Counted from the stretch's first letter, positions 1-5,388 are shown. The stretch: 14,916 bases of DNA from Candidatus Kerfeldbacteria bacterium (GCA_016204645.1 JACQKI010000012.1:1-14916); one strand, 5' to 3'. Notes: generated from the letters alone by a model not told the origin. Numbers and translations are program-made.

Positions 1-68
1 ACATTGAGTGGGCGCTTGAAAAAGGAAAGCTCTATATTACCCAATCGCGACCAATCACCACTTTGTAA
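1..68 (+). CDS. ppsA: Phosphoenolpyruvate synthase-like protein, C-terminal end (5' truncated by window)
   Basis: Only the last 22 codons are present, reading ...IEWALEKGKLYITQSRPITTL and ending in TAA at 66-68. A tail of the type EWA-x-GKLYI-x-QSRPITTL is characteristic of the C-terminal PEP/pyruvate-binding barrel of PEP synthase and related PEP-utilising enzymes, where the QSRP segment closes the barrel. PEP synthase converts pyruvate, ATP and water to PEP, AMP and phosphate in the cytoplasm. The call is by motif only. Pyruvate phosphate dikinase or another PEP-utilising protein with the same end cannot be excluded from so short a piece. The gene is followed immediately by a perfect palindrome that probably ends its transcript. 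Confidence 0.75.
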   Translation, partial: IEWALEKGKLYITQSRPITTL

Positions 69-75
69 CCTCCAA

Positions 76-107
76 CCGCAGCAGCGGGTTTAAACCCGCT
101 GCTGCGG
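76..107. terminator. 32-bp perfect palindrome, probable transcription terminator hairpin
   Basis: The two 16-nt arms CCGCAGCAGCGGGTTT and AAACCCGCTGCTGCGG are exactly complementary. The hairpin starts 7 nt after the stop of the upstream gene and lies 96 nt before the galU promoter -10. There is no T-tract on its 3' side (ATTGTCGG follows), so it is not a classic rho-independent terminator. It could instead protect the 3' end of the mRNA or be read in either orientation. Confidence 0.6.
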
Positions 108-180
108 ATTGTCGGATATCTAAACATCGCGCAGTCTCCGCCGATCACGACACTTTGGGGTGCCGCGCCATCTGTTAAGC

Positions 181-209
181 TCGACTGAACGACCTTTTTG
201 TGGTATACT
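181..209 (+). promoter_or_regulatory. galU promoter, extended -10
   Basis: TCGACT (181-186) stands 17 nt before TATACT (204-209), and a TGG extension precedes the -10 (TGGTATACT). Transcription would start near 216, giving a leader of about 13 nt before the ATG at 229. This position argues against the longer reading frame that could start at 160, because the promoter lies inside it. The same TGnTAnAnT pattern precedes three other transcription units in the window. Confidence 0.65.
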
Positions 210-228
210 CACCAAGCTTTTGAGGCAC

Positions 229-1110
229 ATGCCTAAATCGAAAACCACATCCCCGATCAAGAAAGTCGTCATCCCCGCGGCCGGACTCGGCACGCGTTTT
301 TTGCCGGCCACCAAGGCCATGCCGAAGGAAATGCTGCCAGTCGTCGACAAGCCGGTGGTCCAGTACGTCGTCGAAGAAGCCGTCGCCGCCGGCGCCGAAG
401 ATATCATCATTGTCACCGGCGCTAACAAGCGGGCGATCGAAGACCACTTTGATACCAGCGACGATCTGATCGAGCGCCTCAAGCAATCCGGCAAAGAGCA
501 GCAAGCGGTTGAGGTCCAACGCATCAGTTCGATGGCAAACTTTATTTACGTCCGGCAAAAAGGCCCGTACGGCAACGGCACCCCGGTGCTGAATGCCCGG
601 CACCTGGTTAACGGCGGTCCGTTTGCCGTCATCTGGGGAGATGACTTAGTGATCGGGAAAACGCCGCGATTGCAAGAACTGATCGAAGTCTACAAGAAAT
701 ACGGTGATCCGGTGCTAACCGCCTACGAAGTCGGACGCGAAGACACGAAATCGTACGGCATCATTGACGGTTTGGAGGTCGAGCCGAACGTCTTCCAAGT
801 TAAGACCATCGTCGAAAAGCCCGGCCCGGACAATACGCCATCGACGCTGGCCGCCCTCGGCGGGTACATTTTAACGCCGGACATTTTCGAAGCCTTTGGG
901 CGGACCAAGCCCGGCAAAGACGGCGAGCTCTGGTTGGTGGACGCCATTTTCGCCCTCAGTCAGCAGCGGCCGATCTACGCCCGCCGCACCTCCGGCACCT
1001 ACCACGACGTCGGATCGAAGCTGGGCTGGTTGCGAGCTAACCTCGAACTTGGCCTCGACCACCCCGACTTTGGTCCGACGTTAAAAAAAATAATTCACGA
1101 CATCACGTAG
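229..1110 (+). CDS. galU: UTP-glucose-1-phosphate uridylyltransferase (GalU-like)
   Basis: A 293-residue nucleotidyltransferase predicted to convert UTP and glucose-1-phosphate to UDP-glucose in the cytoplasm, the sugar donor for cell-envelope glycans. The N-terminal nucleotide-binding signature IPAAGLGTRFLPATKAMPKE (residues 15-34) is intact, followed by MLPVVDKPVVQYVVEEA. GDD (137-139) and EKP (196-198) match the metal- and sugar-binding positions of the family, and GTYHDVG (256-262) is the usual late motif. Length is normal for GalU. Two motifs are unusual: RQKGPYGNGTP replaces the common RQ-x-PLGLGHA, and GELWLVDAI replaces GEIQLTDAI. The start at 229 is chosen because a promoter -10 lies at 204-209 and GAGG (222-225) precedes it. 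An upstream in-frame start at 160 would enclose the promoter. The next gene begins 1 nt after the TAG stop, so the two are probably co-transcribed. A related nucleotidyltransferase specificity cannot be ruled out. Confidence 0.9.
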   Translation: MPKSKTTSPIKKVVIPAAGLGTRFLPATKAMPKEMLPVVDKPVVQYVVEEAVAAGAEDIIIVTGANKRAIEDHFDTSDDLIERLKQSGKEQQAVEVQRISSMANFIYVRQKGPYGNGTPVLNARHLVNGGPFAVIWGDDLVIGKTPRLQELIEVYKKYGDPVLTAYEVGREDTKSYGIIDGLEVEPNVFQVKTIVEKPGPDNTPSTLAALGGYILTPDIFEAFGRTKPGKDGELWLVDAIFALSQQRPIYARRTSGTYHDVGSKLGWLRANLELGLDHPDFGPTLKKIIHDIT

Positions 1111-1111
1111 C

Positions 1112-2518
1112 ATGCGCCGTTTCGTCATCCTGATCGTCATCCTCCTGATTCCGATCATTCCGCTCTCGCTCTACATCTTCGGAGTGATTAGGCCGGCGGT
1201 GCGCGCGCCGACCCCCGTTTCGCTGACGTACTGGACGACCACCGACGACGCTAAAACGCTCGAACCGCTGCTGGCCGAGTACAACGCGCTGCGGCCGTAC
1301 ATCACCATCAAGGTTGAACGGGTACCGACGGACGACTACGCCTCGCGGCTGAAAGACGCCTGGGCCCGCGGCCGGGGTCCCGACATGTTCGAGCTGCCGG
1401 CTTCGTGGATCGGCGAATTCGCCGCGGACTTCCTGGCGCCCGTTCCGGCGCAGACTAACGTCTTTAACTACGTTTCGAAGAAAATACTCTTCCGGACGGA
1501 TACGGAAATCAAGCAGGCCACCGTTCCCTCGGTGACCGTGCCGCAGCTGCAGCGCGATTTCGCCGACGTGGTGGCTGAAGACGTGGTCCGCGACGGGAAA
1601 ATCTACGGACTGCCGCTGTGGCTCGACACGCTGGTTCTCTACTACAACCGAGATATCCTGCGCAGCGCCAACCTGGTCGAGCCGCCCAAGACCTGGCAGC
1701 AACTGACCAACATCGTCCCCAAGCTGACCATTGCCGACGAAGAGGGCAAGCTGCTGCAGTCGGCCGTTCCGCTCGGCCGCGGCCGCAACGTCCGGCATGC
1801 CGCCGACATCGTTTCGCTGCTGTTCCTGCAGGACGGCGTCTTGCTCGAAGGTGAAAACGGCAATGTCCATCTCGATGACTCGAAGTCAACCGACGGCACC
1901 AACCTGGGCGAAAACGCCCTGGCTTTCTTGGTCAGTTTTGCCAATCAGGGTAAGGCTGTTTACTCTTGGAACGCCGATCAACCGAACTCGCTCGAGGCTT
2001 TTATCCGCGGCCGGTCTGCCCTCTTCCTCGGCTACGAAGCCGACCGCGCGGCGATTGCCGCCGGCAGCTCAATCGACTTTGGCGTGGCGCCGATGTTGCA
2101 CCTGCAGGCAGACGGTAAAGACGCGCTGCTGACGCCGGCCGGAAACGCCTTGCAAGTCAACTACGGCAACTACCGAGTGCTGTCCGTCTTCCAGCGCTCG
2201 AAGCACGTCAACGAAGCCTGGAATTTCGTCCAGTACATTACCAAGCAGGATGCGGTCGCCCTAAAGTATCTCAACGCTACTAAGCGGGTGGGTGCTCTGC
2301 GATCCATCCTTGCTAAGCAGGTCGGCGATCCAGTTCTCGGTGTCCAAGCCGAGCAAGCCATTAGCGCCCGTAGCTGGTATCGCGGTCGTAACGCCACCCT
2401 CACCGAGCAGCACCTGATGGACATGATCGACAGCGTGGCCAGCGGCCAAGCCGCGCCGCTGCAAGCGCTGACGCTGGCTCGCAAACAAATCGAGCTGACG
2501 ACCAAAAAACAACCCTAG
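1112..2518 (+). CDS. Membrane-anchored extracellular solute-binding protein (SBP_bac_1-like)
   Basis: A 468-residue protein resembling the sugar/oligosaccharide-binding subunits of ABC importers. Residues 4-27 form one hydrophobic segment after MRR, with no lipobox cysteine, so it is probably held by an N-terminal membrane anchor and faces outside. Family hallmarks are LTYWTTTDDAKTLEPLLAEY (38-57), GRGPDMFELP (87-96), GKIYGLPLWLDTLVLYYNRD (162-181), PKTWQQLT (192-199), FIRGRSALFLGY (297-308) and EAWNFVQYIT (368-377). These follow the usual two-lobe order. The ATG comes 1 nt after the galU stop and the next gene starts 1 nt after its own stop, so the three form one tight cluster. No permease or ATPase gene lies anywhere in the window. 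It could serve a transporter encoded elsewhere or act as a surface binding/adhesion protein. The ligand cannot be read from the sequence. Confidence 0.85.
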   Translation: MRRFVILIVILLIPIIPLSLYIFGVIRPAVRAPTPVSLTYWTTTDDAKTLEPLLAEYNALRPYITIKVERVPTDDYASRLKDAWARGRGPDMFELPASWIGEFAADFLAPVPAQTNVFNYVSKKILFRTDTEIKQATVPSVTVPQLQRDFADVVAEDVVRDGKIYGLPLWLDTLVLYYNRDILRSANLVEPPKTWQQLTNIVPKLTIADEEGKLLQSAVPLGRGRNVRHAADIVSLLFLQDGVLLEGENGNVHLDDSKSTDGTNLGENALAFLVSFANQGKAVYSWNADQPNSLEAFIRGRSALFLGYEADRAAIAAGSSIDFGVAPMLHLQADGKDALLTPAGNALQVNYGNYRVLSVFQRSKHVNEAWNFVQYITKQDAVALKYLNATKRVGALRSILAKQVGDPVLGVQAEQAISARSWYRGRNATLTEQHLMDMIDSVASGQAAPLQALTLARKQIELTTKKQP

Positions 2519-2519
2519 T

Positions 2520-3635
2520 ATGCGGCGGTTCATTATTCTGGTCGCGCTGTTCGTCATCGGGCTGTCGGCGGCTCCGCCGCCAGCCAACGCCGCGTTGCCC
2601 GCCATCCTGCCGCGCTGCGATCAGACCAAGTACCTACTGCCGGCTAATTGTGACCGAACGGGCAAGGTTGGGCCGAAATGTACAGAGTATACTCCTGAAA
2701 CATACAATCAACGGTTTCCCACTGAAAAAGATAAAATCCAAAATCCGCCGAAGGTCACGGTTGACCAGGCTTGCGGTTTCAACGACTTTGTCCAACTCTT
2801 CATCAACCTGGCCAACTGGGGCTTGGCCATCCTGGCGATAATCGCTACCTTCTTCTTCATCTGGGGGGGCTTCGGGCTGCTGACCTCGGCCGGCAACCAA
2901 GAAAAAATCAAGGCCGGGAAGTCGACGCTGTGGGGCGCCACCTTCGGGATCGTCATCGTCCTCGGCTCGTGGCTCGTCATCAACCTGGTGGTCAGCACGC
3001 TAACCGGCACCGGCTCAACCCTGTTTGCGCGCTACTCAAACTACGCCCGGCCGTTCTACGGGCAGAAGTGCCCGAACTACGACGTCTGCAGCGCCAACGA
3101 CCTGCACTTCAACGAAGAAACGGGCAAAGGCTGCCGCGACCAGGGCAACCGTACTAGCGTCAGCCAGGTGCAAACGCGGCTCAAGCAGCTCGGCTGCTAC
3201 GACAGTTCGGTCGACGGCTGTTACGGGCCGCAGACCAAGGACGCGGTCCACAGTTTTCAAAATTATAACTTTGGTGTTTCTTTCAACTTCGGGTCGGTCG
3301 ATGAAAAAACATCAACTGCAATTAGTGACGCCGTCGCCGGCGTTAACGGCCGGGTCGGTTGCGTTGCCGCGCCTCTGACTGCCGAGGTTTCAGTTGACAG
3401 TGCAGCCCTCACGCCGGATGTGGTAACTGTTAGGCCCGAAGGCACGGTCACCTGGAAAAATATTTCGGGCGCTGTCCAAACGGTAATTTTCCAGGACGCC
3501 ATCCAGGACGGACAGCCGCCGCCGGTCTTTGCGCTCAACGCCGGCCAATCAAAAAGCTTAACCTTCAAAAACCCCGGCACGTATCGATATTCCAAGGGAC
3601 CGGTTACTGGTCGCGTCGTCGTAACGTTCTTCTAA
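2520..3635 (+). CDS. Multidomain surface protein: T4SS-pilin-like module + peptidoglycan-binding repeat + degenerate cupredoxin
   Basis: 371 residues. Residues 1-24 look like a Sec signal peptide ending PANA. Residues 25-90 form a Cys-containing extracytoplasmic segment (C33, C44, C54, C85). Residues 92-118 and 138-163 are two membrane helices around GGFGLLTSAGNQEKI (116-130), the loop shared with the small pilins downstream (TrbC/VirB2-like T4SS_pilin type). Residues 213-250 match the PG_binding_1 pattern (VQTRLKQLGCYDSSVDGCYG, then QTKDAVHSFQ). Residues 287-371 have cupredoxin order: LTPDVVTVRPEGTVTWKN, AVQTVIF, a PGTYRYS strand and GRVVVTF. The expected copper ligands are missing: the His of the usual HTV motif is Gln320 in VQTV, and the C-x-x-H-x-x-M loop is SKGPVTG. 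The fold may therefore be structural or for binding. It starts 1 nt after the upstream stop, with no promoter seen. Domain assignments are by eye. Confidence 0.75.
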   Translation: MRRFIILVALFVIGLSAAPPPANAALPAILPRCDQTKYLLPANCDRTGKVGPKCTEYTPETYNQRFPTEKDKIQNPPKVTVDQACGFNDFVQLFINLANWGLAILAIIATFFFIWGGFGLLTSAGNQEKIKAGKSTLWGATFGIVIVLGSWLVINLVVSTLTGTGSTLFARYSNYARPFYGQKCPNYDVCSANDLHFNEETGKGCRDQGNRTSVSQVQTRLKQLGCYDSSVDGCYGPQTKDAVHSFQNYNFGVSFNFGSVDEKTSTAISDAVAGVNGRVGCVAAPLTAEVSVDSAALTPDVVTVRPEGTVTWKNISGAVQTVIFQDAIQDGQPPPVFALNAGQSKSLTFKNPGTYRYSKGPVTGRVVVTFF

Positions 3636-3652
3636 CCACCTAACCGCCATTC

Positions 3653-3671
3653 TGCTATAGTTACACATATG
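3653..3671 (+). promoter_or_regulatory. Extended -10 promoter, probably giving a leaderless mRNA
   Basis: TGCTATAGT (3653-3661) is an extended -10. The best -35 at 17-nt spacing, TAACCA (3633-3638), is poor. Seven nucleotides separate the -10 from the ATG at 3669, so the expected start point falls on or next to the A of the start codon. There is no Shine-Dalgarno sequence in the 33-nt gap. Confidence 0.5.
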
Positions 3672-4025
3672 CCTCGTAGTCTCATCGTCGTTGCCCTCGT
3701 CATCACCGCGCTCGTACCCACCACGACGGCTTTCGCCAACGGCCAACCGTTTCTTCCCAACCCGCTCAAGTGCGACGATACCATTTGCCTATTCGCGCAG
3801 ATGATTCGCCTATTTTTGGGAGCGGTCGCCTTGCTGGCTACCGTCTTCTTTATCTACGGCGGTTTCGTCTTCCTGACGTCCGGCGGTAATGCCGATCGAG
3901 TCAAAAAAGGGAAAGAAACGCTGTTCTGGGCGACCATTGGCATCGTGGTCATCATCTTGAGTTGGGCCATCATTCAGTTCGTCCTTAACACCCTCGTCGA
4001 CCAAGCCGGGAGAAAAGCGCTTTGA
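3669..4025 (+). CDS. T4SS-pilin-like (TrbC/VirB2 type) small membrane protein 1
   Basis: 118 residues. A signal peptide-like N-terminus ends around TTAFANG (residues 19-25). A short segment with two Cys (CDDTIC) follows, then a first membrane helix, the conserved loop YGGFVFLTSGGNADRVKKGK, and a second helix ending near SWAIIQFVLNTL. This layout (signal peptide, two helices, GGF-x-x-LT-x-GGN loop with charged residues) is that of the CPR T4SS_pilin family related to VirB2/TrbC. Such proteins are thought to be inner-membrane pilin subunits, and their pilus or export role here is not established. It is the most divergent of the four small copies, and its loop and second helix are closest to the fused module at 2520-3635. 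The stop shares one nucleotide with the next ATG (TGATG), implying translational coupling. It may be leaderless. Confidence 0.75.
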   Translation: MPRSLIVVALVITALVPTTTAFANGQPFLPNPLKCDDTICLFAQMIRLFLGAVALLATVFFIYGGFVFLTSGGNADRVKKGKETLFWATIGIVVIILSWAIIQFVLNTLVDQAGRKAL

Positions 4026-4390
4026 TGCTGCGCTGGCTGCTGCTCGCAACCTGCTTGACCGCCGCCGTACCGGCGTTTGCTCAAGAAACCACTCTGTTCT
4101 CAGTGCAGGATGTCGGCAGCATCGTCGGGTTGCCGTCAAAAAACCTCAAGGACGTGACGGTCAACGTGGTTTCATGGGTGCTCGGCATGCTGGCCTTGCT
4201 GGCCGTGGTCTTCATCATCTACGCCGGGTTCGTTTGGATGACCGCGGCTGGCAACGAAGAAAAGATTGAGCGCGCCAAAAAGATAATTTCTTCAGCAGTC
4301 ATCGGCTTGGTCATCGTCATTTTGGCCTGGGCCATAGTCATTTTTGTGGCCGGTACGACGTCAAACGTTACGCGGAGCGTCACGCCATAG
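4025..4390 (+). CDS. T4SS-pilin-like small membrane protein 2
   Basis: 121 residues: signal peptide MLRWLLLATCLTAAVPAFAQ, a short extracytoplasmic stretch (LFSVQDVGSIVGLPSKNLKD), one helix, the loop YAGFVWMTAAGNEEKIERAK, and a second helix ending AWAIVIFVAGTT. The AWAIVIFVAGTT ending and the LKD-x(3)-N-x(2)-SWVLG start of helix 1 are shared with the two downstream copies, placing it in the same subfamily. The ATG at 4025 overlaps the upstream TGA by one base. An in-frame TTG at 4022 is an alternative, with GGGAG (4008-4012) 9 nt before it and 12 nt before the ATG. It is probably translated from the same message as 3669-4025. A terminator at 4425-4446 ends this unit. Confidence 0.75.
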   Translation: MLRWLLLATCLTAAVPAFAQETTLFSVQDVGSIVGLPSKNLKDVTVNVVSWVLGMLALLAVVFIIYAGFVWMTAAGNEEKIERAKKIISSAVIGLVIVILAWAIVIFVAGTTSNVTRSVTP

Positions 4391-4401
4391 TCCCTGCAAG
4401 C

Positions 4402-4419
4402 TTATCCACAAACGTTTGT
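4402..4419. promoter_or_regulatory. Consensus DnaA box next to a 12-bp palindrome
   Basis: TTATCCACA (4402-4410) is an exact DnaA-box consensus. It overlaps ACAAACGTTTGT (4408-4419), a perfect 12-bp palindrome that could be an operator. Both lie between the stop at 4390 and the terminator at 4425. A single box is not an origin, and a chance match to a 9-mer in 15 kb is possible. Function is unproven. Confidence 0.3.
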
Positions 4420-4424
4420 ATTTG

Positions 4425-4446
4425 AACGCCGCCACGGGCGTTTTTT
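4425..4446 (+). terminator. Rho-independent terminator after the 3669-4390 pair
   Basis: AACGCC (4425-4430) pairs with GGCGTT (4437-4442) across a six-base loop, followed by a run of T (4441-4446). It lies 35 nt after the stop of the second pilin gene and just before the promoter of the next unit, so it separates the two pilin transcripts. Confidence 0.75.
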
Positions 4447-4451
4447 ATCGA

Positions 4452-4480
4452 TTGACGAACGCGCTGACAACTGGTATACT
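4452..4480 (+). promoter_or_regulatory. Strong promoter of the tandem pilin pair
   Basis: TTGACG (4452-4457), a 17-nt spacer and TATACT (4475-4480) with a TGG extension. This is the best sigma-70-type match in the window. The start point is expected near 4487, leaving a leader of about 98 nt before the ATG at 4586. Confidence 0.8.
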
Positions 4481-4481
4481 A

Positions 4482-4570
4482 GCGCCTGAAGAACGTCAAA
4501 GCGTTCAACTCAAAAACCCAAGCGCCGACCGGTGGCTGACCGTCACCCACAGGCGCACCAAGTAATACTG
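4482..4570 (+). other. Structured 5' leader of the pilin pair, possible alternative pairings
   Basis: Short complementary segments fill the leader. GAACG (4491-4495) pairs with CGTTC (4502-4506), and CGGT (4530-4533) with ACCG (4539-4542). GGCGC (4552-4556) can pair with GCGCC at 4522-4526, or with a second GCGCC at 4482-4486 as part of a 7-bp GCGCCTG/CAGGCGC stem if transcription starts early enough. No known riboswitch class is recognised. It may simply stabilise the mRNA. Confidence 0.3.
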
Positions 4571-4582
4571 AAAGGTGGTGAT
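4571..4582 (+). promoter_or_regulatory. Strong ribosome-binding site of pilin 3
   Basis: AAAGGTGGTGAT differs at one base from the full anti-SD complement AAAGGAGGTGAT, with the core 7 nt before the ATG at 4586. It fixes the start at 4586 rather than the in-frame upstream codon at 4532. Confidence 0.85.
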
Positions 4583-4585
4583 TGC

Positions 4586-4951
4586 ATGAACAAGATCTCC
4601 AAAATAGCTGCGGGTCTCGCGCTGGCGAGCGCCGCGGCGTTCCCGTTGGTAGCCGGAGCCGCCACACCGTTCAGCATCGAAGACATTGGTGGCAGCGTGG
4701 GTCTAGGCACGTCCGACCTCAAGGACACGATTGTCAATATCATTTCCTGGGTGCTCGGTATTCTGGCGCTCTTAGCGGTCGTCTTTGTCATCTACGGCGG
4801 CTTCATCTGGTTGACCGCTGGTGGCAATGAAGACCGGATTGAGAAGGCCAAAAAGATCATCGGCGCAGCCATAGTTGGCTTGATCGTCGTGATGTTGGCC
4901 TGGGCGATCGTCATCTTCGTGGCCGGCACCACTGCCAACGTCACCGCCTAA
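4586..4951 (+). CDS. T4SS-pilin-like small membrane protein 3
   Basis: 121 residues. Signal peptide of about 26 residues (MNKISK, a hydrophobic core, then AGAA), mature start near TPFSIEDIGGSVGLGTSDLK, helix 1, loop YGGFIWLTAGGNEDRIEKAK, helix 2 ending AWAIVIFVAGTT. This is the VirB2/TrbC-like T4SS_pilin layout typical of CPR bacteria; the mature product of about 95 residues has the size expected for a pilin subunit. It is a near-duplicate of the gene at 5023-5388, with the strongest identity just after the signal peptide. Dedicated promoter, long leader and near-perfect Shine-Dalgarno suggest high expression, as for a structural subunit. It and its duplicate are probably co-transcribed across a 71-nt gap holding a small hairpin. 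Whether it polymerises into a pilus is inference. Confidence 0.8.
   Translation: MNKISKIAAGLALASAAAFPLVAGAATPFSIEDIGGSVGLGTSDLKDTIVNIISWVLGILALLAVVFVIYGGFIWLTAGGNEDRIEKAKKIIGAAIVGLIVVMLAWAIVIFVAGTTANVTA
4661..4729 (+). repeat. 69-bp direct repeat, copy A (inside pilin 3)
   Basis: Matches 5098-5166 at 67 of 69 positions by eye (differences A/G and T/C, both at third codon positions). It covers the end of the signal peptide and the start of the mature protein. Similarity falls off on both sides at the DNA level. Confidence 0.85.
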
Positions 4952-4978
4952 CATCATGTTTCATCTGATACATCTCTA

Positions 4979-4994
4979 CCTGTCGGTAGACAGG
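4979..4994 (+). other. Small hairpin between the tandem pilin genes
   Basis: CCTGTC (4979-4984) and GACAGG (4989-4994) form a 6-bp stem with a GGTA loop, 28 nt after the stop of pilin 3. There is no T-tract, so it is unlikely to terminate transcription. An mRNA-processing or stability role between the two coding regions is possible. Confidence 0.4.
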
Positions 4995-5004
4995 CAACCA
5001 ATCG

Positions 5005-5016
5005 AAAGGGGGTGAT
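5005..5016 (+). promoter_or_regulatory. Strong ribosome-binding site of pilin 4
   Basis: AAAGGGGGTGAT is one base away from the full anti-SD complement AAAGGAGGTGAT, 6 nt before the ATG at 5023. It parallels the site before pilin 3. Confidence 0.85.
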
Positions 5017-5022
5017 ACGTAC

Positions 5023-5388
5023 ATGAATAAAGTTTCCAAACTCGCAACCGGTTTGGCCCTAGTCGCCACGGCCGCTTTCCCGGTCATTGCTGCCGCCGCC
5101 ACGCCGTTCAGCATCGAAGACATTGGTGGCAGCGTGGGCCTAGGCACGTCCGACCTCAAGGACACGGTCATCAACATCATTTCCTGGGTGCTCGGCATTC
5201 TCGCCTTGGTCGCTGTCGTGATGATCATCATTGGCGGCTTCCAGTGGCTGACCGCAGCCGGTAATGAAGAAAAAATCGAGAAGGCCAAGAAGGTCATCTC
5301 TGCAGCCGTGATTGGCTTGATCATCGTCCTTCTCGCTTGGGCAATCGTCATCTTCGTCGCTGGTACGACTCGAAACGTGACGCAGTAA
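5023..5388 (+). CDS. T4SS-pilin-like small membrane protein 4
   Basis: 121 residues, the same length and layout as the gene at 4586. It has a signal peptide beginning MNKVSK and ending AAAA, a mature start TPFSIEDIGGSVGLGTSDLK identical to the neighbour, helix 1, loop IGGFQWLTAAGNEEKIEKAK, and helix 2 ending AWAIVIFVAGTT. The loop is where it differs most from pilin 3 (IGGFQ against YGGFI, TAAGNEEK against TAGGNEDR). It belongs to the T4SS_pilin (VirB2/TrbC-like) family. It arose by tandem duplication, or the pair is kept alike by gene conversion. It is the last gene of the pilin unit, with a strong hairpin terminator 26 nt after the stop. No pilus assembly ATPase is present in the window. 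Confidence 0.8.
   Translation: MNKVSKLATGLALVATAAFPVIAAAATPFSIEDIGGSVGLGTSDLKDTVINIISWVLGILALVAVVMIIIGGFQWLTAAGNEEKIEKAKKVISAAVIGLIIVLLAWAIVIFVAGTTRNVTQ
5098..5166 (+). repeat. 69-bp direct repeat, copy B (inside pilin 4)
   Basis: Second copy of the block at 4661-4729, two silent differences by eye. The spacing of the copies (437 nt) equals the spacing of the two genes' start codons, as expected from duplication of a whole gene. Confidence 0.85.

Noticed and set aside
160..228. Upstream in-frame extension of galU to an ATG at 160
   Set aside because: The extension contains the promoter -10 (204-209), and GalU proteins normally begin a few residues before the nucleotide-binding motif, as with the start at 229.
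1112..1200. Lipoprotein signal on the solute-binding protein
   Set aside because: No Cys follows the hydrophobic segment; the sequence after it is RPAVRAPTP, so a transmembrane anchor fits better.
1103..1870. Long antisense open frame (255 codons) opposite the solute-binding protein gene
   Set aside because: A shadow of a GC-rich coding strand: the + strand frame has clear family motifs, while the antisense product has no recognisable domain and no ribosome-binding site.
4402..4410. Replication origin at the DnaA box
   Set aside because: Only one exact box, no cluster, no AT-rich unwinding element, and no dnaA, dnaN or similar origin-linked gene nearby.
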